The translations under genes were made by a program, and so were the position numbers. Source: Cristatella mucedo (Eukaryota; Bryozoa; Phylactolaemata; Cristatellidae). Taken from it: DNA of 64,000 nucleotides. Shown here piece after piece: positions 20,711-31,408 of this stretch (positions within the stretch are counted from its first letter, which is position 1; each line of letters starts with the position of its first letter). The notes under the pieces are model-generated. The model ran no database searches. It was not told the DNA's origin and worked only from the letters and a program-made list of their open reading frames with translations. Location of the stretch: assembly GCA_009760855.2 (NCBI GenBank), contig WPIO01000036.1, positions 2,346,001 to 2,410,000 on the forward strand, read 5' to 3'.

Positions 20711-21889
20711 ACTACCCTACACAATATCGAGACATGATAGTTCTTGGTCCGGTAGCCATACACGACTGGTGCAATAGGATGTAGCAATGTTCAAGTTTTC
20801 TTGGAACATCTGTTATGATTGCACCTAAATCATATGTATGCATCAATGCTGACTGACTCAGAATATAAAGCTAGGTCGTCGATATTTTCAATGCATTTGC
20901 TAAACGCAGAAGACTGCTCGGATGCAAGTCGAAAGGCCCGAGGCATTCTTTAGTTACCGATGCAGCCGGACAAAAGTATGTTGACTTTCAGACTTGCCAC
21001 GACTTACAGTCTCCATGCCAGGCTGAGCTTAAATTCAGTCAATTTAGCATCCTCTTACTTGTCAATCCTTGATGCAAAGTTAGTGCATCTACCTTTCCTT
21101 TGCTTGCAGACTGCTGGCGACAGATGACTTTGTTTAGCAAGTCAGGAAACGAACGATGGCAAACCTTCTACTACAGATCCAGGTACGTTTCTTTTTTCTC
21201 ATGAGATAACGAAAAAATTAACTCTTTGTGAATACCCATTCCAAGGAATCCGTGCCCGCGTTAGGCTACGATAGCCGGAACAGGTCAATGGGGGGAGGGC
21301 AACGGGAACTCGCTCAACCAGTGACCAGGGCACGACCTCAATCGACTAGCATCGACTCGCCCACCGACTCGAACCAAACGTCAAGACGAATCGCACTCGC
21401 GTTGAGGTTGTCGGGATGAGCACCTACATTTTCCAACAAGTGACCTCGGTGGTCTCGGATGCATGCTTTGTGGGCTCACTTAGATTTCCGAGACAGAATG
21501 AAAGGAAGGTGCAAAACACTTGGGGACAGAAGGAGCGAATAGAGACCTCGTGAGAAGCGAGTGTGAGAGAGCAAGAGAAAGAAAAATAGAAAGATGAGAT
21601 AAACAGAACAGGGAAACAGAACAAACAGAACGGGGAAACAGGAACGCGTGGCAAAGATGTGGCAGGGCACAGACGTGTGAGGGACGAGTTCTGAGAAAAC
21701 GTATGGCAAAACGTGGAAATAAGCTTGCTTCATTCAAAAAATAACGGGAAATAAGCAGCTGCCAAAATGTCGGTTTTCGTCTCAAGCGTCTACGAGAAGT
21801 GACGTTAGTCACACAGCAGCAAAGACAAGCACAAACAACAACAATATTAATAATACTAGTGAACATAATAAAAATATCAGCAACAAGAC
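20711..21889. other. Unassigned sequence
   Basis: About 1.2 kb without recognised gene motifs. 21480-21660 is purine-rich on the plus strand and gives overlapping low-complexity frames on the minus strand (Ser/Phe/Leu-rich, 85-128 codons), which I judge to be composition artefacts. Confidence 0.3.
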
Positions 21890-23240
21890 ATTGTATTGCA
21901 CCCTGAGAGAGCTAAATCTCTTTCTATGCACTTAAATATAAACATATTAGCTGATTTAACAGCCTCATTTATATAGCGACAGATATACAATATACTGCAA
22001 AGGGAGTGCTCTCATTGGTCAGTGGTAGCACTAACTGTGTCAGCTAGCATCGGCACACTAAAGGAATCCACATGGACCAAGCCATACTGAGGCACAGCAG
22101 AATTTAGCCTGTTTAAATGTCCTCAAGTCACGGGAAGTTGAGACGTCAGTCGGCATGAGCTCCAGGCTTCTGGAAAACATGAATAGAAGGCACTGTCTCC
22201 CAAGGATGTAGGGCTTGTCATAGGCTTAGCTAACCGACTTCAATCAGAACAGCAAGTGGCATGATGCATAGCCTAATTGGAAAGTAGTTCAATAGGTAGG
22301 CCGGACCCAGAGAATAAAGGGACCTAAAAGTAAGCGACACAGCCTGGCAGTAAGCTTGATCCGGTGCCAGTGCAGGTCGGTGAGAAGTGGTGCAGTATCA
22401 CAACTACAACGTTTACGACAGACATGCCTAGCAGTAGAGTTTTGCAACAACTGTAAACGCCTGCTTGCACAGGCTGGAAGAGCTGGGAATCACTGGCACT
22501 GCACTGTAAGGATGTAGGTCTTACCTCAGAGAGACATAGAGAGAGGAGAGAGGAGAGAGAGAGAGGAGAGAGAGAGCTGTCATCAGAGGAACCTCCACCG
22601 TAAGGGGTACCCCAGGGATCTGTGCTTGGTCTACTTAGTTTCACAAAGTCGACTGTTGTACTACTGTTATACACCCGGTGCAACTCCGACTCTACAGAAT
22701 GATTAGTTCTAAAGCTTGACTGGAACTCGCAAGCTATGTTTGAAGTTCTGACGTAAGAGTTTAGCCAATCTGCCACTACACGTCCCAGTGTCTTCCACGG
22801 GAATGGCAATAGGAAGACGGGCAGAAATCGCTTAGGTTCTCTTGGTCTAGTGTTGCCTGCTTTTAATGATTAGCCTAACAACAGCCTTTGAAAGGTGCAG
22901 GGATCAGACCTAACGCTAAGGACATGTTACTGTGTTAAATATTCAGATCATCAACTAATCTATGCATCTTGGAAGAACAGCGAATATAGAGTTCAGATAG
23001 CTAGTAGTCTTCTTAAACTGGGAGATGAACTTCTAGTTTAGGTCACTAGTGGCAGGCTTGAAGTTGACATCAAGGATATCAAATTACTGCAAGATACTTA
23101 AGGCAAGGTGCCCATTGATGATGTTACAGAGGCAGAGAAGTACAGTCTGATGCTACCATGGTTGCTGATGAAGATCAGCATTCTTAGATTGTGCATCTAT
23201 GATTCGACAATGTTTTTTTTCTAGAAGATGCATTTGGCAA
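21890..23240 (-). mobile_element. Degenerate LINE, minus strand, with (GA)n expansion
   Basis: Tail hairpin at 21895-21940, an S1 fragment at 21948-21985, then C-terminal, RT and linker remnants up to 23240 in minus-strand order (for example PFPWKTLGRVVADWLNSYVR at 22809-22750). A purine GA tract at 22530-22580 lies where the RT core should be. Confidence 0.65.
22530..22580. repeat. (GA)n-rich tract
   Basis: GAGAGACATAGAGAGAGGAG followed by further GA/GGA units. Confidence 0.9.
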
Positions 23241-23619
23241 GGCGACAAAATGCAAGCCTTTCTGCATCTAAGCATGATCTCCTGCATGATTTCCCAGCAA
23301 CGGTCAAAGCCTGGTTTTCGGGTAGGAAGAACTCAGCAATTTCGTTTCTGCAAGTCATGACTTGTATGTAACTTTAATAACCCCCATGCAAAAAAGTGTA
23401 CCCGTGGCCAGACCGGCCAAGAATTGGTAAATACACGGTGCAGCCAGAAAAGCTATTACTATCTAGGCACGGCACCTAGTCATAACTAATAATTACAATC
23501 AGAAATGTGCACAGCTAATTAAGAGAACTGCATTTCTTTCTAGGCATTGTACGTGTGCTCAAAAAAAGGCATTTCAACCGATAAGTCAACAGTAATCATC
23601 ATATAACGAAAATAAGTCA
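23241..23619. other. Unassigned sequence
   Basis: No gene recognised. A decayed LINE/SINE tail is possible near 23510-23560 (TTAAGAGAACTGCATTTCTT). Confidence 0.3.
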
Positions 23620-24340
23620 TTCGTAAAGCACCCTGAGAGAACTTTAATTATATCCAGGCGCTTTACAACTCGCTGCAAGAGAGTTAGTACTTAGGGTTTA
23701 GTGTCATGCACGATGTCAAGGAGGCAAACTTCGTGCTTAGGCCAACATACATGCAAACATGACGACACTAATGGAAACCAGTTAGTAAGACCTGTGGCTA
23801 GTATCATGCACTGTATCATGCACAGGCACACACACGCAAGGCACACATGAACAAATAAAAAAGGCAAGTTCACCGGAGCGAATGGAAAGCTGACCATAAT
23901 CGATGCATCTTGAGCTGACACTTAAAAGGATGCAATGCCACTGCAGTTGATGACTGTAACCGGAAGCGAGCTGTGGACTTGAGGTGCATGAGAGCTGAAG
24001 GCTAAATCACTAAACAATGTCGATTTAGCGAGACGGATGGCTAGATGAGCAGACGCTGAGAATCAGATGGTGAGACAGCACGTGACTGGAGGAGCAAGGA
24101 TATCAGATGGCAGGCGAGCTCAAGAGATTGCAGCTACCTGCAAGCCAAACCGAAGATCTAGAAATGACTCGATGCTCGATGGGTGCCAGTGAAGTTCAGA
24201 CAGACGTGCTGTGATGGCTACATCGTTGACAACAGACCAGACGAGCTGCTGAGATTCGCCTCAGAGTTGTAGGCGATAGATGGCACAAGCCGGAAGTCCT
24301 GATGAAAGAGGACCACAGTCATTTAGAAGTCACAACTATG
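23620..24340 (-). mobile_element. Degenerate LINE of a second L2-like subfamily (3' end)
   Basis: Minus-strand tail hairpin at 23625-23665, then sequence whose pattern (CCAGTGAAGTTCAGACAG, ACTGGAGGAGCAAGGATATC) resembles the 3' coding end of L2-type LINEs but is not collinear with the main family here. No open frame remains. Confidence 0.4.
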
Positions 24341-24550
24341 AACTTGTTTGGCTGTCGTACTCTAAGCTATGCAGGCCCTGATTTTGGCAATGTTCCAGAA
24401 CTGAAAACTATTCCGACTTGACAGCAGAGGAAGTGTGCACGTAACAAGCCAAATAAGATATTCTTTGATTCAGATGCTCTCTGCCAACATTTGTGAAGTG
24501 CACAGAACAGGACTTAGTTCCCTTAGGGTGCTATACAAACACATAATAAT
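24341..24550. other. Unassigned sequence
   Basis: No gene or repeat assigned. A tail-like CTTAGGGTGCTATACAAAC lies at 24520-24540. Confidence 0.3.
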
Positions 24551-24718
24551 TATAAATGCTAGCTGATTTAACAGCTTTTTGTATAGCGACAGAAGACCCT
24601 TTGCGGCTATCACCACCGCTTGCAGTGGTGATAAAGACTCGCCTACCGCAGGATTCGAACCCACGACCTCGGGTCAGAGGTCGTGAAAAGCAACCGCCTT
24701 ACCTAGTGAGCCATTACG
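24551..24718 (-). mobile_element. tRNA-derived SINE, family S1
   Basis: Near-complete minus-strand copy. Box B near 24655 and TGGCTCACTAGGTAAGGCGG at the head. Confidence 0.9.
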
Positions 24719-24889
24719 GAATTATAGTCATAATCACTAGTACTGTGGCATATTGGTATGGCCTGTGAATGTACTGTTCCAGAAAACTGCAATACAACAA
24801 TCCGGGCCAAACACACGAGTTAAGTAAAAAAAAAAGAAGGGGGAGGTAGCAACAGCATCATTAATATAATAATAGTAATACTAATAATC

Positions 24890-25330
24890 ATAGTATATTT
24901 GTATAGCTCCCTGTGATAACTTGATCTCTTACTAGGCATTTTACATATGATCGTGGGCAGAGCCAGGATTTTCAGGTTAAGGCAAGGTCAGGATTTTCAG
25001 GTTGGGGCAAAGCATACTTGCTCCTGCCCCTTGGGTATGGGAAAATGTGCTCCAGGATATAGGTACTTCCCTCTGTCCATGGGGGGCAGGGGGCATGGCA
25101 GGGGGGCAGGAGGGGCAAATGCTGCCCTGCCCAGCCTCTGGCTCCCCCATATGCTGTACAGGAAGCATAATCGAATGGTTAGTGGTAGCTTGCTCAATGT
25201 CAATAAGCATAAGTTAGTGACATGCACCGGGTTATCATGCAATTATGGTTAGTGGCAGCATGCATAGTGTCAGCAGGCATACCCACACGAAGGACGAATC
25301 ACATGGGCCCACTAAATGTTGCGATAAATA
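24890..25330 (-). mobile_element. LINE 3' UTR split by a G-rich insertion
   Basis: Tail at 24890-24955 and 3' UTR at 25166-25330 (GGTTAGTGGCAGCATGCATA, GAAGGACGAATCACATGGGC) belong together. A G-rich element of about 210 bp separates them. Confidence 0.7.
24956..25165. mobile_element. G-rich MITE-like insertion
   Basis: Ends GGGCAGAGCCAGGATTTTC and CAGCCTCTGGCTCCCCC form an imperfect inverted terminal repeat. It contains a 25-bp tandem pair (24964-24988, 24989-25013) and a G-run stretch at 25080-25120. No coding capacity. Confidence 0.45.
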
Positions 25331-25339
25331 GCAGCAGAT

Positions 25340-25460
25340 GAGCCATGGGGGCTATCACCTTGCTACTAACATGGCAATAACGGTTTTCCTGTTACAGGAC
25401 TTGAACCCACCAAATAGGTCGTGAAGAGCTAGCCCCTCAACCCTGGGCTAGGATCCAGGG
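25340..25460 (-). mobile_element. Diverged tRNA-derived SINE relative
   Basis: Minus-strand head CCTAGCCCAGGGTTGAGGG and a box B-like GGTTCAAGTCC in reverse complement near 25400. The body is only weakly like S1. Similar pieces lie at 37770-37890 and 56885-57045. Confidence 0.5.
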
Positions 25461-26199
25461 GTGACATGGTTAGCACAAGCACCAGCTGCTAATCAATTAG
25501 TCACCATACAATAACCCAGATGCATCCATAGTTAATAGAAACGCCTGACTAAGTTGATAGAAACACCGGCAATCTTGGATATGGCTGCTGTCAATACCTA
25601 GAAGTCGGTGGGATCGCTCCCTGGGCCGGCAGACATGCACGGGCACTGCTGGCACTCCACTCACCACAATTGACACCAACTATAGGCGCGCACTTTCAAG
25701 CCAATGCCTAACGAATTGCAGCAATGCTGAAGGAGGTCTGAAAGCATTCAGAAAGCATTCAGTGACGCAGAAGAAGCGAATGGCATAAGTGTGCAAGAAC
25801 AGCAGCTGCGATACAATATCACCTACGAAAACGTCGTAGATGGTAACACGAGTGAAAAACGGTTGAGTTTGTAAAAACGTAGAGCAGAGCTGAGACGAAA
25901 GATGAGCTTAATGGAATCTTGAAGCAGCGCCTGGATGCATTAGTGTCTTCTGTCGCTATACAAAATCGACCATCCAAGTGTGATATGTAATATCTTGGTC
26001 CGTAACTCCACAAAGCCATAAAGACTATGTGGATGTTATGCAGAAGAGTTTTGTATAGCGCACTCACAGCCTAAGCGGCTTTCGGTACCCATTCGGTAGC
26101 CAGCAGACTTCATCTCATGCAACAAAGAGAAAAAGGGAAGCATAGCAGAGTCAAGAGAGCAGTTGAGATAATGAGTAGCATGGAAGTAGCAGCTCCGGA
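25461..26199. other. Unassigned sequence, possibly very old LINE
   Basis: No motif is firm enough to assign. A short direct repeat (AAAGCATTCAG twice near 25740-25760) is present. Confidence 0.25.
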
Positions 26200-26960
26200 C
26201 CGCTGTAAAGGATGAGCCATAGTCGGCAGCAGGAGAGTAGCTGTCGTGATATCATCGATACATGATGCAAAGGAGTTGGGAGAGTTCGATGGGCTCGAAC
26301 AAAGGTCAGGGGGTTAATGCAAAGGAGCAGCCATGTGCCGTCTAAATAAACTTAAGTCTATAAACATGGTTGGCAGTTGCATCAGCAAGAGGGTGAGCAG
26401 AAAGAGCAAAGAAGAAGAAAATCGAGCAAAGATCCTTGGGCCGTGGCCATTTCTTTAGAGGCTCCCCGAAAGACTGCTGCTTTTCGGCATCGATGCTCTG
26501 ATATATCCTACTGAGATTACATCCAAACAATTGCAGCAAAGCGCATGCTATGCCCAAGCAAGATGAGAGGTACTCGAGAAGGACTTGGCGATCAATAGTA
26601 ACAAACGCGCTGCCGAATGATCTAACAAAACAAGTAGAGAAACCGTGCACTCCCGAGACTGCCGTTGTACACCCTCAGCTATGCTGACTCTCTAGAGTGA
26701 TAAGCTCGAAAACCTGACTGGAATTTTCGCTTGGTTTCAAGTTCGATGCAAGAGTTATGCTTGTCTGTGGCTACTCGTTCCGATGGCTTTGATAAGAACG
26801 GCAGTAGAGAGACTGGACAGAAGTTTCTTAAGTTCTCCTGGTCGTGTTGTCGTGATGTGTAGCCTAACTACAGCCTTTTCAGACGATGCTGAGACTAGAC
26901 CTGAGAGTTAGGACGTATACACCATGTTAGTTATGCAAGGCTGTAGGAAATGTGTGCATT
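26200..26960 (-). mobile_element. Degenerate LINE, RT region
   Basis: Minus-strand pieces FVTIDRQVLLEYLSSCLGI and LFGCNLSRIYQSIDAEKQQS correspond to FDTVDHKVLLERLSSRLG and FRSYLSGRLQSIDVNGQRS of the better copy. Many frameshifts. Confidence 0.75.
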
Positions 26961-27255
26961 TCAGAGGCAGAACAGTAGTCGTTGGGCCTAGAGGGCTGGA
27001 AGAGTTGGAATGAAGAATATGTACCTAAGTAAATGAAAAAAGACAACCGGAAAAGGATGAAATCCACAAAGGTGCCGGTGGAAAATAAAAGGCTGATTTT
27101 CCTTAAACGTCGCACATATACGTGTGCATGCACGTACGGCTGGAATCAAACGCCAATACTTGATGGATTAACATGAAAGTTCAAATGTGAATTCTGCTCT
27201 GCTTGTACACTACTACAGTTCATTTCTGATTTCAGTTGGATAAGTATTGCTAAAC
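26961..27255. other. Upstream region of the small plus-strand candidate gene
   Basis: No TATA box or repeat clearly identified. It ends at the ATG at 27256. Confidence 0.25.
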
Positions 27256-27714
27256 ATGTCCATGATTGCAGACAATAAAATTCGAGTACGTTTAATGGCA
27301 TATGTGGTTTTTAGACGTTAGTCTAAACAGTCCCGTGTTACAACAAATCTTGTTCTCCAGGGTTTGTGTCACATAGAAAGAGTGACACACCAACAGCTGG
27401 CAAAGACACTGCTTCAACAATTGCCAGCGCTAGAAAACATTCCGTTTTGCCTAGCCTCAGCCACGGTTCGTAAATGATTCGAAGCAATTGAAGATACATC
27501 AGGCAGAACTAGCAAGCTGAGTAAAGAGGTTTCACAAGAAAGTCTTAAAAAAGCTATCGACACACTGGAACGTACAGACGTTAGTAAGTGCTTGCCTTTA
27601 ACGAGCTACGTCAACGCGTTCATATTTACGATCGATGTCTCGAGCTTCAGCCCTGCAGCATATGTAAATCACCAGGATGTAGATTCAGTTATCTTAGGGG
27701 CGCTAAACAAATGA
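27256..27714 (+). CDS. Candidate small three-exon gene with one in-frame TGA
   Basis: Predicted exons are 27256-27285, 27361-27583 and 27659-27714, with introns of 75 bp each. Donors GTACGT and GTAAGT and acceptors CTCCAG and CTGCAG keep one frame from ATG to a final TGA, giving 102 codons. Exon 1 encodes MSMIADNKIR; exon 2 is a probable helical, Leu/Glu/Lys-rich stretch (HQQLAKTLLQQLPALEN, later SQESLKKAIDTLERTD). One codon in exon 2, TGA at 27475-27477 (codon 49), interrupts the frame where Trp would fit. It could be a nonsense mutation (pseudogene), a sequencing error, or part of a 33-nt GTAAAT...CAG mini-intron. I recognise no family. Support is the agreement of splice sites and phase, not homology. 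Its end abuts the polyadenylation signal of the minus-strand gene. Confidence 0.45.
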
Positions 27715-27727
27715 TTTATATTATTTT

Positions 27728-27733
27728 TTTATT
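27728..27733 (-). promoter_or_regulatory. Polyadenylation signal AATAAA (minus strand)
   Basis: Reads AATAAA on the minus strand, about 180 bp past the stop of the terminal exon at 27913-28030. Expected cleavage would fall around 27705-27715, overlapping the stop codon of the plus-strand candidate gene. Confidence 0.45.
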
Positions 27734-27912
27734 GGTACTAGACAGACAGCCTTAACATTTTCTTACCAACTATTACTAAGCATCATGATCCAAAACATAG
27801 CTGACTACAGGTATTAACAAGTACAATGACAGGTTCTGATTAACTGCCCATTTCTCAAGATTTCACAGAGGCACACTGAGAAGACCAGACTGCGATTACA
27901 CTTTCATAAGGT

Positions 27913-28030
27913 TCAATTTTCTTGTCCACAAAAAGTCTTACCCAATTCATCAATCACTTTATCGCTCAAGTGCGTGGCTTTTCCGTGGAGCCTGCACACA
28001 ATATGAGGCGTTTTCAAATCCAGAAAGCCA
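27913..28030 (-). CDS. Terminal coding exon of an unidentified minus-strand gene
   Basis: A long T-tract plus AG acceptor (28031-28040 region) precedes an open frame that encodes 38 residues beginning GFLDLKTPHIVCRLHGK and ending in TGA at 27913-27915. About 180 bp downstream is a minus-strand AATAAA (27728-27733). Acceptor, open frame, stop, short 3' UTR and polyadenylation signal together look like a genuine last exon. The preceding exon, which must end in phase 2, is not found. LINE copies occupy 28148-31260 upstream, so it may be beyond them or lost. Family not recognised; partial gene or relic. Confidence 0.45.
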
Positions 28031-28147
28031 CTAAAAAAAAGGATCCCTAGCCACTCATTGAAATGTCTCTGCTGAAGTACAATTCAAAGAAGAGAAATCA
28101 TAATCATCCATAGTCAATTACATTTGCAAAAAACGAAGCCCACATTA

Positions 28148-28346
28148 TTAATAATAATAACACATTTGATAAAGCAACCTCAAAGAACTCTCTTTTTAGG
28201 CGCTTTACATTTGCAACAAAGAAAGCATGATTGAAACACATAAAGGACCATTTATGCCGTCACGATAAGGGATGTAATAAACAGTCAAAATTAGTTCTAG
28301 GCTTGAGACCATACAAATTTAAGGCACGTTCTCCACAGGATTTGAT
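28148..28346 (-). mobile_element. Old LINE, 3' end (left part of a split copy)
   Basis: AATAATAATAACACATTTGA tail and hairpin, then a shortened 3' UTR and the C-terminal coding remnant up to CTCCACAGGATTTGAT. It continues at 30009 on the other side of the young LINE. Confidence 0.75.
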
Positions 28347-28355
28347 AATAATAAT

Positions 28356-28389
<34 letters not shown>

Positions 28390-30008
28390 CACTTGATAAA
28401 GCGCCCTCAGATAACCCAATCTCTCTCTAGGCACTTTACATTTGCTGCAAAGGGAAATGCAATTGAATGGCGAGTAATATCATGCTTGATAAACAAACAA
28501 AATGAATAACATGATTAGGGGTGACATGCACAGGGTCGGCATGCAAATGTGGTTAGTGGCAGCATGCACAGTGTCAGCATGCATAAACACATCAAGGACG
28601 AATCACAGGGACCTACTAAATGCTGTCCTAAATAGGTGTCTTTTTAAGTTCTTTTTAAATATGAGCATGTCAGGGGATGTTCTGACGCAGGTCGGGAGGG
28701 AGTTCCAGGCTTTGGGAGCATACGAACTAAATGCACAGTCTCCGTAAGATTTGAGGTTTATACGAGGTATTTGTAGACTGTTGGATTCCGAAAAGCAGGT
28801 GGTACGATGCTTGGCGTGATGTGGGAGTATATCTGAGAGATAGGCTGGAGCCAAAGAATGAAGTGACCTAAAAGTGAGCGACAAAACCTTGAAGTCAATC
28901 CGTTGCTTGACTGGTAGCCAGTGCAGGTCGGCGAGAAGTGGAGTAATGTGGCAACTGCAACGCTCACGACAGACAAGGCTAGCTGCAGAGTTTTGCACCA
29001 GCTGCAATCGCCTGATCGCACATGCTGGTAGGCCAGTAAGCAGTGAGTTGCAGAAGTCGAGACGAGATGTCACGAATGCATGGACCAACTTAGACGTGGT
29101 ATCCTTATCTAAGCAAGCCCGAATTGGAGCAATGTTATGAAGCTGAAAATAGGCAGATTTGACTGTGGAGCTGATATGATCGTCTAACGAGAGGTCGCTT
29201 TGGAATATGACACCTAGATTTCGAGCTGATTCGACAGGAGATATGCTGGCAGAGCCAATTATGAGCGTCAGCCTTTCCAATTTCTGAATCACACTGGGTT
29301 TGCCCATAACTAGTAAGTTAGTTTTGTCATCGTTTAGTTTTAGAAAATTTGCTGCCATCCATGTGCGGATGTCATCAATGCATGCCGCAAGTGAGTTGAG
29401 AGAATTTGAGGTGCTCGAAGGCTGTGAGGGATCAAAGCAAAGGTACAACTGAGTGTCATCCGCATAGAAGTGAAAGCCTAGATTGTGCTTGGCAATCACA
29501 TCAGCAAGAGGGAGAGTATAAACCATGAAAAGAACCGGACCCAGCACGGAGCCCTGAGGTACTCCCTATTTCAGAGGTACTTCAGATGATCTTTGTCCAT
29601 TCACGTCAATACTCTGGAGTCTCCCACTGAGATAGGACCTGAACCACGGCAGAGCAGTGCCAGTGAGGCCCAGGCGAGATGAGAGGCGCTCTAGAAGAAC
29701 TTTGTGATCGACGGTGTCAAAAGCTGCCAAAAGATCAAGCAAAACAAGCAGAGACACTCTACCCGTGTCTGCATTCCTAAGTAGGTCGTTGTATACCCTA
29801 AGCAATGCTGACTCTGTGGAGTGATTAGCTCTAAAGCCGGACTGGAACTTACTAGCAAGCTGTGAGGTTTCGATATATGAGTTTAGCTGGTCTGCCACTA
29901 CCCGTTCCAGTGTCTTTGATAGAAATGGTAGAAGGGAGGCTGGGCGGTAGCTGCTTAAATTCTCTAGGTCTAGTGTTGCTTTCTTGAGAAGTGGCCTGAC
30001 TACAGCTG
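28347..30008 (-). mobile_element. Young LINE, nearly intact RT frame, nested in an older LINE
   Basis: 5'-truncated non-LTR retrotransposon of L2/CR1 type. Minus-strand coding from 30008 to 28603 is one frame apart from a single TAG near 29565 (Tyr to stop just before [20 protein letters not shown]). RT blocks include SYRPASLLPFLSKTLERVVA, FRANHSTESALLRVYNDLLR, DLLAAFDTVDHKVLLERLSS and the catalytic [20 protein letters not shown]. The C-terminal portion ends [11 protein letters not shown]. 3' UTR, double hairpin and (AAT)n tail (28347-28390) follow. TTGAT at 28342-28346 and 30009-30013 flank it as a probable target-site duplication. The endonuclease half is absent, so it cannot move by itself. 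Confidence 0.9.
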
Positions 30009-31260
30009 TTGATGTTGGTTCGAGGCACAAGAAAACGAGCTGGGACTTGAAAGAGCAGGCGGGCACAATACAAAGCCTGACGGGAGTAATTCGTGTAGAT
30101 AGACCCAAGCAATCGAATTAAGAGACTTACAAGCGAGTGACAGAACCTTGCAGGCGAAACGCTGCTTGATAGAAAGCCAGAACAATTTCGGTAAGCAGTG
30201 ATGCAATGTCGGTAAGCAGTGATGCAGAAAGGCAGTTGCAACGTTCACGACAGACAAGCCCAGCAGCAGTTTTGCACTAATTGTAAGCGGCTCGTTGCAC
30301 AAGTAGGACATGAGTAGTGAGCTATAAAATATGGATGAGAGGTCACAAACACAAGAAACAGCTGTTGAGGTATCCTTATCTAGCAAGCCCTGACTTTTTG
30401 CCGTGACATGTAGCTGAATGTAAGCACGAGAACGCAAGAAATATGAGACAGTTCAGAGACAGTGGGAGATATACTGGCCGAGCTAATTTCGAGCGTTTGA
30501 GTGACACTTGGTTACCATAACTCTTCAGTTAGCTTTCTCATCATTTAATGTGAGAAGGGTTTGTGATATCGAAGTGGTAATGTAAGCAATATATGCTACA
30601 GGCAAGTTGAACTAGTTTTGAGACGTATTTATGTATCGCCAAACTACCTTAAAACGGATCTCTGAGGCAACCATACTCAAGGCTTCCTAGATGATCGGCG
30701 GCTGGCCATTAAAATGTGCTCTTTGTAAACTCCCATTATAACAACAGTGCCCGTGATGCATAGTCGAGATGATGCGTGCTCAATGAAGAATTGCATCATC
30801 AGCTGCAGAGATCCAGCAGAACTAGCAGAGTGGTAGCGACTACCTAACTCAAAATTTCTTAGGTGCCTTTGCACTCAACAGCGCAGCCGTTCTACAACCT
30901 GACCGGCACTTGTTAGATCTGATGCTGCAACAGAAAAGGTATTAGCTGGTCTTCCACTACTTGCTCCTTGGTCACTGTATTTGATTGAGGCAGCAGTAGG
31001 ACGACTGGGCAGAAGCTGCAGGGAAGATGCTACCTCGGTTATGGGCTCTCTAAACTTAGTCTTATTTTCTGGCAAATAAGTTACAACAAACCATGTGCTC
31101 AATCACTGCAGTGATTGCTAGGCATGGTGCAGATATGAGAGTGGTTAAGACGATAGTTGATAGTCAAGGAGAGCATTGTTTGACAGCGCATCTACGATTC
31201 GACTATGGTTTTGTGGAAGCTAAACTTGGCCTTAGCTAGGATGAATTAGTACGACCTGCA
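30009..31260 (-). mobile_element. Old LINE, remaining 5' part
   Basis: Picks up within the C-terminal coding segment near where 28346 leaves off and runs through RT and linker remnants to about 31260 (minus-strand CTAGCTAAGGCCAAGTTTAG matches the AKAKSSF linker). Heavily mutated. Confidence 0.65.
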
Positions 31261-31334
31261 ATAGCCCTCGCATGAGAAGACGATGGACTCACTACTATAA
31301 AGCTTTGACCCTTGGTGGCTAATTTGATCAGGCA

Positions 31335-31408
31335 TGCTTTCTTTACATATGTTAAGTGCCTAGAAAGAGATACAATTCTCTGAGGACACTACACATTATA
31401 TTATTATT
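31335..31408 (+). mobile_element. LINE/SINE tail fragment
   Basis: AAGTGCCTAGAAAGAGATAC and TTCTCTGAGGACACTACAC then ATTATATTATTATT. Only the 3' hairpin and tail are present. Confidence 0.6.

Noticed and set aside
21480-21866. Ser/Phe/Leu-rich minus-strand frames
   Set aside because: Overlapping frames in a purine-rich stretch with no domain or splice support.
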